A DNA stretch of 16,302 bases from Rodentolepis nana. Lineage: Eukaryota > Platyhelminthes > Cestoda > Cyclophyllidea > Hymenolepididae. Where the stretch lies: positions 2,718 to 19,019 of the forward strand of contig UZAE01013800.1 of assembly GCA_900617975.1 (NCBI GenBank). The letters are read 5' to 3'. A program made the position numbers and the translations under genes. Positions within the stretch are counted from its first letter, which is position 1, and each line of letters begins with the position of its first letter. The notes beneath the pieces are model-generated. The model saw only the letters and a program-made list of their open reading frames with translations, was not told the DNA's origin and ran no database searches. This document shows, piece after piece, positions 7,345-16,165 of this stretch.

Positions 7345-10300
7345 ATGGTGGAACAGGCTGTAAGTCTAAATACCTCTTTCTAACCTCTATAACTTCCAGA
7401 GCAAATTTATTGAAAATTTAATTTTCAAATCGAAACAATTAACGTGTTTCTAATTTTCTTATAGGTCACTTCCGAAGACATAATTGCATTCATGAGCCCT
7501 CTCTTGTCAGCAAGTCATCAATCTTTTACGAGAAAATATGCCGAATATGTTAAAAGTGTTCCGTTATTACATGAAGATGTAATGAGGTTATTGGCTGCAG
7601 AGACAGACTTCTGTTTCGTTCGTGTATTCTTGCTTGCACTGGAGCGCTATATGAAATGTAGATTTGAAATAATTTGCACTGAGAGTCATTTGCTTCTTAA
7701 ATTAACTGCTAAGTTCTTGACAATAGATAATGGAGGAACATTTCTCGGTTTACCAAATAAAAGAGAGGAGGTTGTTATAAAAAATGGCAAGTCTGATATT
7801 ATAGCTAAAAAGTACCTCCAATTGAGTCAAAAATATTGCGACAAAAAGGAGTTTGAGAAGGCACTTAGAGCAGTCAATAAAGCCTACTTCAGTGCATTTT
7901 CAGAGGATGCTAAATTTAATTCGCTGTCCAAGAGGTGTTACGTTCTCCTTCAACTAGACTATTATGCCGAATTTCTGCAGGACGCAGTCAGTTGTCTTGA
8001 GGTGAATTCACATTCCATTTCAATATTGCTGCTTTTAAATATGACTGCTATACCTTGGCATCTTCCGTGATGAATGTACTAGTCAAAGATACAGGAGAGA
8101 GCGGCTGCCATCGGTTTGGTTAGAATTTCTCTTCTCCTGTTAAGTCAGATGATCGTGGCTTTGCTGGTCGAGTTCTTCCACATTTATGCACCTTGGCCAC
8201 CATTCCAATCATTCACGCTTCCATTTGCCCTTATGACCTTGCTTTATTGTCTTGCATTTCTTGCACCACGAGGTCTTTAATGATGTTTCAATAGCTCCAC
8301 ACTTCTCTCATCGACTGCACCTTTTGTTTGTTTAGGCAAATACTTCCATCACAAAGAAGAAAGTTATTTATTTGCTGTTATCTAAGTTCTACAATCAGTT
8401 TGATAACCCGGAAAAAAGCAAATTCTATTTAGAAAAAGCATATAAAACTGAGATGAAGGAGGAAGAACGAAAGAATGATGTGGAAGTTTTGAGGGGGGAA
8501 ATTGATAAACCTTCCCACTATGGAGTAAAGTGGAAGTGCATCCATCCTGAACCTCCAGAATCCCTGCTCAAATTTAGTGAACCAACATCAGAAAATATTG
8601 AAGAAAAGCCAAAATGGGACATCCATAGAATCAGAAAAGATATGATATCTAGGGAAAAAAAATTGCTTCAAGTAACAGATACCGAAACTGACAAGGGTTG
8701 GGCAGTAAACGTTACAAAGAAAGTGCCTATAGGTATGATGTGTGCTTAACAATTCATTCACCTGCTCACATTAACTTTCTCTAGGATCGATTCTTTTAAA
8801 AGAAAAACCCTATGCATCTGTTTTGAGTTTCCAGTTTACCAGGTATTGTTACTGTTGCTACAAGAGATGTGTCAATATTCTCCCATGTAAAGGATGTGCC
8901 ATGGTAATTGAAATTCCTTCCAAAAGCCTTGCTTCTAACCCTACTGACAATTATAGGTTGGGTTCTGTAGCGAGAAGTGTGCTGAGGATGCCAGAAGCCC
9001 TAATCGTCAGGGAACTGGTGGACCAGGTCGACATGTACATGATTGTGGGGGGTTGCTGCCATGCTTGCGTTCAGGCATCATCGGAGGAAGTGAACCAGAA
9101 GTAGTTGAATTTCTACCGTTGTCGCACTTGGCATATACCTGTGTTGCCAACACTCCACCAGAGGTTCTACTAGACTGCATATGTTCTTCTGGTCGATATA
9201 AGGTAGACATCCTTTCCCCTATTTTATGATTTTCGTTAATTTAATTACTTAGCTCAGGAATTTATACTACCTTAAGTTGAATTGATTTCACACTAAGTGT
9301 GATAGACAATAGTTAATCGTCATTTTAGACTGGCGATATTATAACTGCTTCTAAGTATTTATTCTTTATTTCCCGTTTTTTAAACTTCTAGTAACATTTA
9401 TTTATCTTCCATTGAGCAGAATTTTAAGCACCAAGCATTCCAAGCCACGTATAATTCTCGCGACTATCCTCCTTCTCCATTGGATCCGTCAGACTATTCT
9501 ACTATTGCCTCCCACTTTGCTAATCCCGATGAGTTTAATTTTAGTATCAGATTCAGCTTTTATGAATTAGCTATTTACCTGACAATTTGTCTTTGGGTAT
9601 GAATTATTGAAATGTTTCACGTGATTTTACACTATTGCCTTTTACAAGATTTCTTATTCTCATCTGATATTTTTGTCTTTTCAGCTCTCCGGTTATCCCA
9701 TGAAATGGTTTGATGAAGCAGGAGAGATCTTCTACAAGCATCCCTCTGAATTAGAAAAGCGACCGGATATTTTGCCGGCAAGCTGGGTTGCAGCCTGTAT
9801 GGTGTATCATTACAAGTCTGTGCGCTTTAATGCTCAAAGATACACGGAATTACTGGAATCCCCAACGTCAGGCCAATCATTTTACAATTGGTTGGCCTTT
9901 TGTATCTATCCAACCATTTCATTCATAAATCACGATTGCAATCCCAATGCTTGCTTAGCATTTACAGCTAATGGCGGTGCATATCTCTATGCTTTACGAC
10001 AAATTGAGCCTGGAGAGGAGATTTCCATTTCATATGGATATTACTACTTCTCCCACTATTCGGCACCTTGGCGAAAAGCTATTCTCAAATCACGCTACCT
10101 ATTTGACTGCAAATGCACTGCATGTGTAGGCTTTTGGTCAGTCAGAAAGTTTGTAGAAATTTTAGTGTGTTCCAAATGCAAATGGAGATATCTATGGATA
10201 GACAGGGATTGTGCTAAACAGGGCTGTGGAGGAGACGGAGGCTATGAACAGTTTCTCTCGATTGTAACAGAGAAGCTACCACATATATCCAACTATTTGA

Positions 10301-10506
10301 CAAAGGAATGTTGTGAAATTGAAATCATACATGAAGCCTTTTCTCTATTAAAGCAAGCCCAGGAACTAATTCTATCTCCCAGTCCAGTAGTTGCTAATAT
10401 TACAAGTACGTGCATAAAGTTGATGGACCACATGACAGGAATAAAGACTGTTGAAGAGGCCTATATCTCTTATCCCTCTAATTTTACAAACCCGAACATA
10501 TTGTGA
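7345..10506 (+). CDS. SMYD4: SMYD4-like SET and MYND domain protein, seven coding exons
   Basis: Predicted protein lysine methyltransferase-type protein of 770 residues. Coding exons: 7345-7359, 7465-8001, 8336-8732, 8785-8903, 8957-9202, 9420-9596, 9685-10506. All six introns are GT-AG (105, 334, 52, 53, 217 and 88 bp), and the frame stays open for 2313 nt including the stop. The start is ATG 7345 in a good context (G at -3, G at +4), followed after five codons by GTAAGT. Residues about 115-220 are TPR-like helices (YLQLSQKYCDKKEFEKALRA). The SET N-part begins near 305 (GWAVNVTKK, then LLKEKPYASVL). The MYND zinc ligands are C338, C341, C351, C354, C360, C364, H382 and C386. The SET core shows FINHDCNPN (577-585) and GEEISISYG (607-615), and post-SET Cys are 639, 641 and 644. 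TPR before a SET split by MYND is the SMYD4 arrangement, and the length is close to that family's roughly 800. The last MYND spacing (17 residues between C364 and H382) is longer than usual. A related arthropod SMYD (SmydA group) is the main alternative name. In animals SMYD4 is linked to transcriptional repression; that role here is inference. Confidence 0.85.
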
Positions 10507-10530
10507 AAGGTCCTTTGATTGGTTGTATAA

Positions 10531-10536
10531 AATAAA
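10531..10536 (+). terminator. Poly(A) signal AATAAA of the SMYD4-like gene
   Basis: AATAAA lies 25 bp after the TGA stop, with a second AATAAA at 10571-10576. Either gives a very short 3' UTR. The first recognisable LINE sequence starts only at about 10624, so the transcript probably ends before it. Confidence 0.65.
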
Positions 10537-10623
10537 TTTAAACACACTTTACTTTACGATTAATATGATTAATAAATGAGTGGTTTGTCAAAAGTTGAGT
10601 TTTAGTGGTTGAATTGACAATGA

Positions 10624-11331
10624 CATCAATGACATAGCTGAATTGGTACAGACAGTCACGGACATCAAGTGCTTACTTTATGCAAATGATCTGGTTCTAT
10701 GGTATTCCGCCCCTAAGAAAAACGCTCAGGAGAGGACAGAAAGTGCCCTTAATTGTGCACTTAAACTACTAGCAAACTGGTGCGACAACAATGGAATGGT
10801 AATCAACACTGCAAAAACTGCATTCCAAACTTTTTCTTTGGCCCATCATGGCATAAACCCGATTCTAAGGTACAAGGGTACTACCATAGAAAAAACCAAT
10901 GAGTTCACTTATCTCGGAATGACATTTGACACAAAGCTAACGTGGAAAGTCACATTGCTAAAGTAGCAAAACGAGTCTCCAATAGATTGAATGTACTGAA
11001 GCGTCTTGCTGGTAGCTTATGGGGCTGTGCACGCTCAAATCTTAACACCACTTACAAGATGTTTATTCAGCCAATAATGTTGTATTGCTGTGTGCCACTC
11101 ATTACAGCCACAGAGGTGACTCTCAAACCACTCGAGAAGCCACACAACCAGGCATTACAACTAATAACTGGAGGGATAAAATCAACACCCATTGATGCAA
11201 TGCTCCTAGGTACAGGAAGCTCCACAATAGGTTCCCTTATCGAAGAAAAGGCCTTGATCCTGTATGAGAAGCTACTGCGCATTCCCATGGACAAGTTCTT
11301 CAGCACCTATGAGAATAGACCAAGACACCTG
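10624..11331 (+). pseudogene. LINE RT C-terminal part and connection, first copy
   Basis: Frame 10643-10948 reads the palm end and thumb. The catalytic motif is YAND instead of YADD, so the second Asp is lost. A deletion of one A in the run at 10946-10948 shifts the frame, and the continuation is at 10942-11331 (SNRLNVLKRLAGSLWGCARSNLNTTYK, then LEKPHNQALQLITGG). 10624-11030 is a near-identical repeat of 12681-13087. This copy has four C at 10710-10713 where the other has three, and it keeps frame there. The connection after 11031 has no counterpart in the second copy. It ends at the ambiguous base at 11332. Confidence 0.85.
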
Positions 11332-11332
11332 N
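11332..11332. other. Ambiguous base (N) at the joint between the two LINE segments
   Basis: The only N in the window lies exactly where connection-region sequence (ENRPRHL) stops and pre-RT linker sequence (RGKTKRYRVFW) begins. It may mark a base-calling problem or a collapsed or stitched repeat in the assembly. Confidence 0.9.
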
Positions 11333-11734
11333 CCCAGAGGCAAGACTAAACGCTATCGAGTGTTTTGGTCTGAACACCTTGAGGAACTGAAAAGAAAGAG
11401 GGACGACCTTCGCAACACTGCTGATCAGACTGGAAGAACGGAAGACGTACAAGCCTGGAGACGACAATCAGCTGTCCTAAGGCAAGCCATCTTGCAAGCT
11501 AAACGCACTTCTTTCGACAAGTTCATCTCAAATATCAACTATCAAAGTGATAGCCAACGCACTTTCAAATTCCTGAGTATCCTCCAAAATAACAGGGAAA
11601 GACTCAAGAAAGAACCAATACGCTTAAAAAACAAACTGCTTACCACCGACTCCGAAATAGCTCACTGCTTTGCGAGGATCTGTTCCTACAAGCAAAAGAA
11701 AACCCTTTTGTCAGAAAATCTTCAAGAGATATAA
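11333..11734 (+). pseudogene. LINE linker between endonuclease and reverse transcriptase
   Basis: Basic, coiled-coil-prone sequence (FWSEHLEELKRKRDDLRNTADQ, then VQAWRRQSAVLRQAILQAKR) of the type that joins endonuclease and RT in jockey-like ORF2 proteins. The frame is good to about residue FAR. A one-base loss near 11675 shifts it, and reading continues in the other frame as the RT N-terminal region. The endonuclease that should precede it is missing. Confidence 0.75.
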
Positions 11735-12010
11735 AGATACAAGTAAGACAGTTTGGTGAAATTAAGGGAGACATAACAACACCAAATAATGTACTTACTG
11801 AACCATTCCGACCTTGCAAACTCAATGCTGCGATAAAACAGCTAAAGTGCAAGAAGTCTCCTGGCGAAGACGGTATTCATCCGGAATTTCAAATTAGAAT
11901 GGGACCAAAGGCCAAGGAAACCATGCTGACGCTTTTCAACAAAATCTGGGAGACCAGTCTCGTACCTAACCAATGGAAAGTTGCCATAGTAATACCAGTA
12001 CTACAAAAGG

Positions 12011-12076
12011 GCAAAGGCCCTAGCAACTTTGACAACAATAGAGGCAAATACCCTAGCAACTTTGACAACTATAGGC
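12011..12076 (+). repeat. 33-bp tandem duplication in LINE RT
   Basis: 12011-12043 and 12044-12076 are two copies of a 33-bp unit (GGCAAA..CCCTAGCAACTTTGACAAC) with four or so differences. It adds 11 codons in frame. Confidence 0.85.
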
Positions 12077-12316
12077 CTGTCTTCCTCACAAGCGTGCTGG
12101 CTAAATTTATGGAAAGAATGGTTAACAGGAGGCACACTGACTTTGACAACTTTAGGCCTATCTCCCTCACAAGCATGTTGGCTTAACTTATGAAAAGAAT
12201 GGTTATGTGCTGGCGAAACTTATGGAAAGAATGGTTAACAGGAGGCGGTGACAATAGACCTATCTCCCTCACAAGCGTGCTGGCTAAACCTATGGAAAGA
12301 ATGGTTAACAGGAGGC
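12057..12316 (+). repeat. Multiplied RT fingers block (four partial units)
   Basis: Units at about 12057-12133, 12134-12207, 12208-12248 and 12249-12316 share CCTCACAAGC.TG.TGGCT and ATGGAAAGAATGGTTAACAG. The third unit is only the 3' part and lies in a different frame. Lengths differ, so this is repeated partial copying and not a uniform satellite. Confidence 0.85.
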
Positions 12317-12769
12317 TGACCTGGTTCCTTGAGACCAACAATATTCTTAGGAGTGAACGAGCAAATTTTAGCCCACAAAGATCAACGAACCAACAAGTAG
12401 CCACTTTCTCCAAACACATCAAAGATGCACTTGATGCAAGAAATACTCCTACGTCTGTTTTCGTCGATTTCAAATCAGCATATGACTTAGTATGGAAAGA
12501 GAAACTGATTCTAAAATTGGCAAAGATTGGTATTAAGAATAACATGCTAAATTGGATAAAAGCATTCATTGGACAAAGATCATGTAAAGTCAGATACGGA
12601 AATGCTCTATCAAAATCCAATCTTTTACAAACAGGCCTTCCACAGGGAGCTGTCACAAGCTGCACTCTTTTCGATGTCTTCATCAATGACATAGCTGAAT
12701 TGGTACAGACAGTCACGGACATCAAGTGCTTACTTTATGCAGATGATCTGGTACTACGGTATTCCGCCC

Positions 12770-13197
12770 TAAGAAAAACGCTCAAGAGAGGACAGAAAGT
12801 GCTCTTAATAATGCACTTAAACTGCTAGCAAACTGGTGCGACAACAATGGAATGGTAATTAACAATGCAAAAACTGCATTCCAAACATTTTCTTTGGCCC
12901 ATTCCAGCATAAACCCGCATCTAAGGTACAAGGATACTACCCTAGAAAAAACCAATGAGTTCACTTATCTCGGAATGACGTTTGACACTAAGCTAACGTG
13001 GAAAAGTCACATTGCTAAAATAGCAGAACGGGTCTCCAATAGACTGAATGTACTGAAGCGTCTTGCTGGTAGCGTATGGGGCTGTGCGTGTTGAACCCAT
13101 CTGCTTGACTACTTCAGGGAATCAAACACATCTCTAGAACAAATTCGCTCACTGCCCCTTGAGATAATCAATGTCAACTATCCTGGAGATCAATAGC
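12770..13197 (+). pseudogene. LINE thumb region, second copy, with connection deleted
   Basis: After the frameshift the thumb reads in another frame (AKTAFQTFSLAH, FTYLGMTFDTKLTWKSHIAK, RLNVLKRLAGSVWGCA) to a TGA at 13092-13094. The match to the first copy ends at 13087. The connection seen at 11031-11331 is replaced by a short stretch reading HLLDYFRESNTSLEQIRSLPLEIINVNYPGD, so about 300 bp or more was lost here. A TAG follows just after that stretch. Confidence 0.75.
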
Positions 13198-13702
13198 TCC
13201 AAGTCTTCACTGATGGGTCTATTCTGAACTCTTCTCGTTTTACGCAGCAGTGGGACACAATAGATCCGCTTTGGAAGGACAAATAGAAGCCATTAGGATA
13301 GCACTAACCCAGTTATGTTGCCTTGGTACGAAATTCACCAAAGCGATGATACTTTCGGGCTCATTTTCAGCAATAAACTCAATTGGAAACAGAGAGCTAC
13401 CCAAAACAGCTGAGATAAAGAAATTTAAAAAACTCTATCAGCTGCTGAGAGAGAAAAACAAAACAGTGGTTCTCTATGAGCTGCTGAGAGAGAAAAACAA
13501 AACAGTGGTCCTACAATGGATTCCTGGTCACTGTGGCATTAAAGGCAATGAGCTTGCTGACACACTTGCTAAGAAGGGGACAACGATTTTGCAATGCATG
13601 GAATGGCCGATGTCTTTCCACTCAATGAAGGCCATAATCAGGGGAGAATTTAAGACCTCAAGTTGTCACGAATTTAAAGCTCGAACAAAGGAGAAACAAT
13701 GA
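13198..13702 (+). pseudogene. LINE RNase H domain, frameshifted, with a catalytic Asp changed
   Basis: FTDGS near 13207 holds the first catalytic Asp but is out of frame with the rest. The continuation at 13250-13702 gives GQIEAIRIAL (catalytic Glu), ILSGSFSAIN (where the family usually has Asp at the Gly) and the C-terminal QWIPGHCGIKGNELADTLAKKG (His and last Asp kept). Between them a 39-bp unit is tandemly duplicated (13433-13510), adding 13 residues (LYQLLREKNKTVV twice). Inactive on at least two grounds. Confidence 0.8.
13433..13510 (+). repeat. 39-bp tandem duplication in LINE RNase H
   Basis: 13433-13471 and 13472-13510 differ at only two positions. The low divergence implies that it is recent relative to other damage in the element. 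Confidence 0.9.
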
Positions 13703-13808
13703 GAGTGGCACTCTCAGATTGCAACGAACTTAAAGTTCGAACAAAGGAAAAACAGTGGAGAGTGGCACTCTACCACATAGAGGAGAAATAGTGGACAGTG
13801 GCACTCTC
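13669..13808 (+). repeat. Direct repeats after RNase H (periods 56 and 36 bp)
   Basis: The unit containing GAACAAAGGA.AAACA and GAGAGTGGCACTCT starts at 13669 and 13725. A shorter third unit runs at about 13782-13808 (GGAGAAATAGTGGACAGTGG). Each repeat ends in GTGGCACTCT. Confidence 0.8.
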
Positions 13809-13866
13809 CGACATACCCGGCTGGCCAAGAATCGAAGCCGTTGCTGAGTTTAGACTACATACCGAG

Positions 13867-14067
13867 CGATTGCTTGGCAAAACACCTTCACAGATTGGGA
13901 GTATACGATTGCCTGGCAAAACACCTTCACAGATTGGGAGTAAACACTCCAACCCACATGCCCTCTATGTAACCTACAGGAGGAAACGGTTGCCTGGCAA
14001 AACACCTTCACAGATTGGGAGTAAACACTCCAACCCACATGCCCTCTATGTAACCTACATGAGGAAA
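13867..14067 (+). repeat. Three direct repeats of 39, 81 and 81 bp
   Basis: Units start at 13867, 13906 and 13987, each with GGCAAAACACCTTCACAGAT. The first is truncated to 39 bp. The second and third are nearly identical 81-bp units (13906-13986, 13987-14067). They encode the LAKHLHRLGV piece of the C-terminal module. Confidence 0.88.
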
Positions 14068-14070
14068 CGA

Positions 14071-14385
14071 GAAGACCCACCTGATTCGGTGTCCAGCCCT
14101 AAAGACAACGACGGAAACCCAGAGATACTGGGAAGCAAAAATAAAGACAACTAGAAAGCCAGAGATACTGGGAAGCAAGACGAGACAACGACGGAAAGCC
14201 AGAGATACTGGGAAGCAAGAAGAGGGAGAAGACCCACCTGATTCGGTGTCCAGCCCTAAAGACAGGAAGACCCACCTGATTCGGTGTCCAGCCCTAAAGA
14301 CAAGGAGAAGACCCACCTGATTCGGTGTCCAGCCCTAAAGACAAGGAAGACCCACCTGATTCGGTGTCCAGCTCTAAAGACAAGC
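14071..14385 (+). repeat. Five copies of a ~39-bp unit
   Basis: GAAGACCCACCTGATTCGGT begins at 14071, 14228, 14266, 14307 and 14346. The last four are in tandem with periods 38, 41 and 39 bp. A sixth partial copy (CCAGCTCTAAAGACAAGG) lies near 14500. Confidence 0.88.
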
Positions 14386-14550
14386 AAGAAAGCCAGAGAT
14401 ACTGGGAAGCAAGAAGACAGCTAATGAGCTGAAAGCAGAGTACGGGGAAGCAAGAAGACTGCTAATGAACTGCTATTAATTAACCGCTATAAATGTAATC
14501 CAGCTCTAAAGACAAGGACGGAAAGCCAGAGATACTGTTAAGCAAGAAGA
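14120..14550 (+). repeat. Interspersed copies of a ~30-40-bp unit
   Basis: CCAGAGATACTGGGAAGCAA and close variants occur near 14120, 14158, 14198, 14391 and 14525, with a shortened form near 14440. They are interleaved with the GAAGACCCACC units, so pairs of blocks were copied together at least once. Confidence 0.85.
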
Positions 14551-14796
14551 CTGCTAATGAACTGCTATTAATTAACTGCCGCAAGAAGACAGCTAATGAA
14601 TTGCTATTAATTAACTGCTACATGTATGTACCCCACCCCCTCTTGGGGGAAGCTGAAGTCAAAGTTTAAGGGCTAATGATAGAATGAACTGCTATTAATT
14701 AACTGCTATATATGCACCCTCCACCCATGGGGGAAGCTGAAGTCAAAGTTTAAGGGCTAATGATAAATATTATAAAGCCTGTCGTTTGGAAAAATA
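14461..14796 (+). repeat. LINE 3' UTR with duplicated blocks
   Basis: AATGAACTGCTATTAATTAA or near-identical sequence occurs near 14464, 14556, 14595 and 14683. The terminal block GAAGCTGAAGTCAAAGTTTA followed by AGGGCTAATGATA occurs twice (14649-14682 and 14733-14765). Only the second is followed by the full tail ending GTCGTTTGGAAAAATA at about 14796, which is taken as the true 3' end because copies A and B end the same way. Confidence 0.8.
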
Positions 14797-15630
14797 CCTG
14801 TTGTAGTTAAAACGAAACTGCGAACGTCGAAATTTCGTGCGCTTTCCAAGAGGTACGTTGTCCACAAGTCTTAGAATGGCCATCCAATGGAAACGGGAGT
14901 GTCAGGGCAGTGAGTGTGGGTGTGAGCGCTTGGACCTTGGCCTTTCCACAGGTGACCTCTCATCTCACACACGTCAGACGCCAAATGCCGCTGTCGCAGG
15001 AGAATCCTCCTCTTCTTCTAGTACCTCTTGTCCACATGCAAACCACGTCCTTTTCCCACCCATACCTGAATGTCACCAACGTTGAGTTGTCTAAGGCTTC
15101 TTTGAGTGAGAGATTATGTAGAGTAACTCGGTTTCAGTAATTCAAAATAAGGTGGGAGTTTTGCAATTCTGTCGTCTCTTCTCCATCTTCGTGTTCAGAG
15201 ATTAATTAATCGTTTTATTCTACAGAGCTCTCGGCAATTTCCGTCTTAATAACTTTCAAGTCAATGATGTGTCATTAATGTCTAGGTTTTTTAACTATTG
15301 TAAAACGACTCTATGATCTCTAGATTGAATTCAATGGTAAACAAATCTAGTACTCACCATACGTAGAATCCTATTAGGTGTCAGGACAAATTGCAACAAT
15401 GCAAAATAATTCATCTACTAACTTTGTAATAACGAATTCGTTTATTGTTCACAACGAATTTCAGTTATTGAAGAATTGGTATAGAAGTACCAGAACTACA
15501 TAGACAACAACCTAACAGTCACTCACCGATTTGATCAATTCGTGGTCATTTATGGATCAACTGTGTCTGCACTGAGTGCGAGATAAGGCAAATTGCAGAG
15601 CTCTCTCATAGTTAATCAAATGGATAACCC
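14797..15630. other. Unassigned sequence with a GC-richer island
   Basis: 14830-15110 is richer in G+C than its surroundings and has overlapping open frames of 76-82 codons, but no motif is recognised and both frames use ordinary simple residues (Ser runs, for example). It could be an exon of a neighbouring gene or an old repeat. 15110-15630 is AT-rich with no visible feature. Confidence 0.45.
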
Positions 15631-16165
15631 AATTCAATTGAATTCAAACAGAATTGCAGTATAAAGATTTCTTTATTTAAAGAAGAAAATGTCAATCGAT
15701 TGAAGAGGGTGAAAGACAATCAGTAAATAAAACGAGTGCTAATGGTTATGGTGTAATGGAGAAATTGATAATGTTTCATCACGTTTCATTTTAACATTGG
15801 GAGACAATTGTTAGGCACCATAATGCTAATGTACCACTAGACAATTAATTCGCCAGTAATATGGCCAAGCACTTAAACCTTAATGCATTTTACATCTAAA
15901 TCAAAACTCGGTTTTATTTAATAACACTCAAAACTCAATTCAGTTCAAGTGAATTTATAATGAGAATATTTCCCTACTTCAATGGGTATATGACTAAAGA
16001 GTGCAAATGGTGAAAGAACATAGGAACTAAAGTGAGTGCTTCCGATTGTGATATAATGACGATAAATTTGTACATGTTTTCCCCGTTTCGTCTTAAGTTT
16101 AGGAGATAGTCGTTATACATCAAAATGGTAATATATTCCTCAATTTGTCACGACTTGGCAATTAA
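15630..16165 (+). repeat. Diverged tandem duplication, period about 300 bp
   Basis: About 15630-15865 aligns with about 15935-16165. Anchors are GAGTGCT at 15734 and 16034, and CGTTTC followed by a purine-rich block at 15782 and 16084. In one 32-base stretch 24 positions match and most differences are transitions, so it is old. No coding potential is seen. Confidence 0.5.

Larger units (their letters stand above)
11676..12769 (+). pseudogene. LINE reverse transcriptase, fingers to YADD, with internal duplications
   Basis: Reading frame 1 carries KSPGEDGIHPEF (about 11851), NQWKVAIVIPV, the FDNYRPVFLTSVLAKFMERMVNRR block, motif A VFVDFKSAYD (about 12460), motif B TGLPQGAVTSCTLF (about 12630) and YADD (about 12737). 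The RPISLTSVLAK block is present several times between 12057 and 12316, and a TAA in one of the extra copies (12184-12186) stops the frame. A missing C at 12767-12769 ends the frame just after YADD. Unlike the first copy, the catalytic YADD is intact here. Confidence 0.85.
13669..14430 (+). pseudogene. LINE ORF2 C-terminal Cys-rich module, multiplied and out of frame
   Basis: The pieces of one short module (KEKQWRVAL, LAKHLHRLGV, then a HLIRCPALK block and a final block reading like RYWEARRQ) each occur 2 to 6 times in the three frames. Such C-terminal Cys/His modules are common after RNase H in these LINEs. Multiplication has destroyed the reading frame, and stop codons fall inside the repeat units. 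Confidence 0.7.
10624..14796 (+). mobile_element. Jockey/I-group LINE copies, rearranged by direct duplications, inactive
   Basis: The stretch contains reverse transcriptase with motif A (FVDFKSAYD), motif B (GLPQGAVTSCT) and YADD, an RNase H ending PGHCGIKGNELAD, a C-terminal Cys-rich block and a 3' UTR. No endonuclease is present, so it is 5'-truncated. The order is abnormal: RT C-part and connection (10624-11331), then pre-RT linker, RT, RNase H and 3' end (11333-14796). This is what a head-to-tail duplication of about 2.06 kb would leave. Many smaller tandem duplications are superimposed. RNase H argues for the I/jockey-like superfamily of arthropod LINEs; the clade is not decided here. 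No target-site duplication is evident. Confidence 0.88.

Noticed and set aside
8002..8070. Stop at 8068-8070 as a truncated C-terminus of the SMYD4-like protein
   Set aside because: A GAG/GTGAAT donor at 8001/8002 in phase 0 joins cleanly to the 8336 acceptor and restores the family sequence, so the stop is intronic.
9007..9210. 67-codon minus-strand frame over exon 5
   Set aside because: It is antisense to a well-supported coding exon and has no motif.
14008..14316. 102-codon minus-strand frame with repeated RAGHRIRWVF pieces
   Set aside because: It is antisense to the LINE duplications, and the internal repeats simply mirror them.
13867..14400. CRISPR-like appearance of repeated ~39-bp units
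   Set aside because: Units are degenerate, of variable length and nearly back to back, the sequence between them is also repeated, and they are coding fragments of a LINE in a eukaryotic context.
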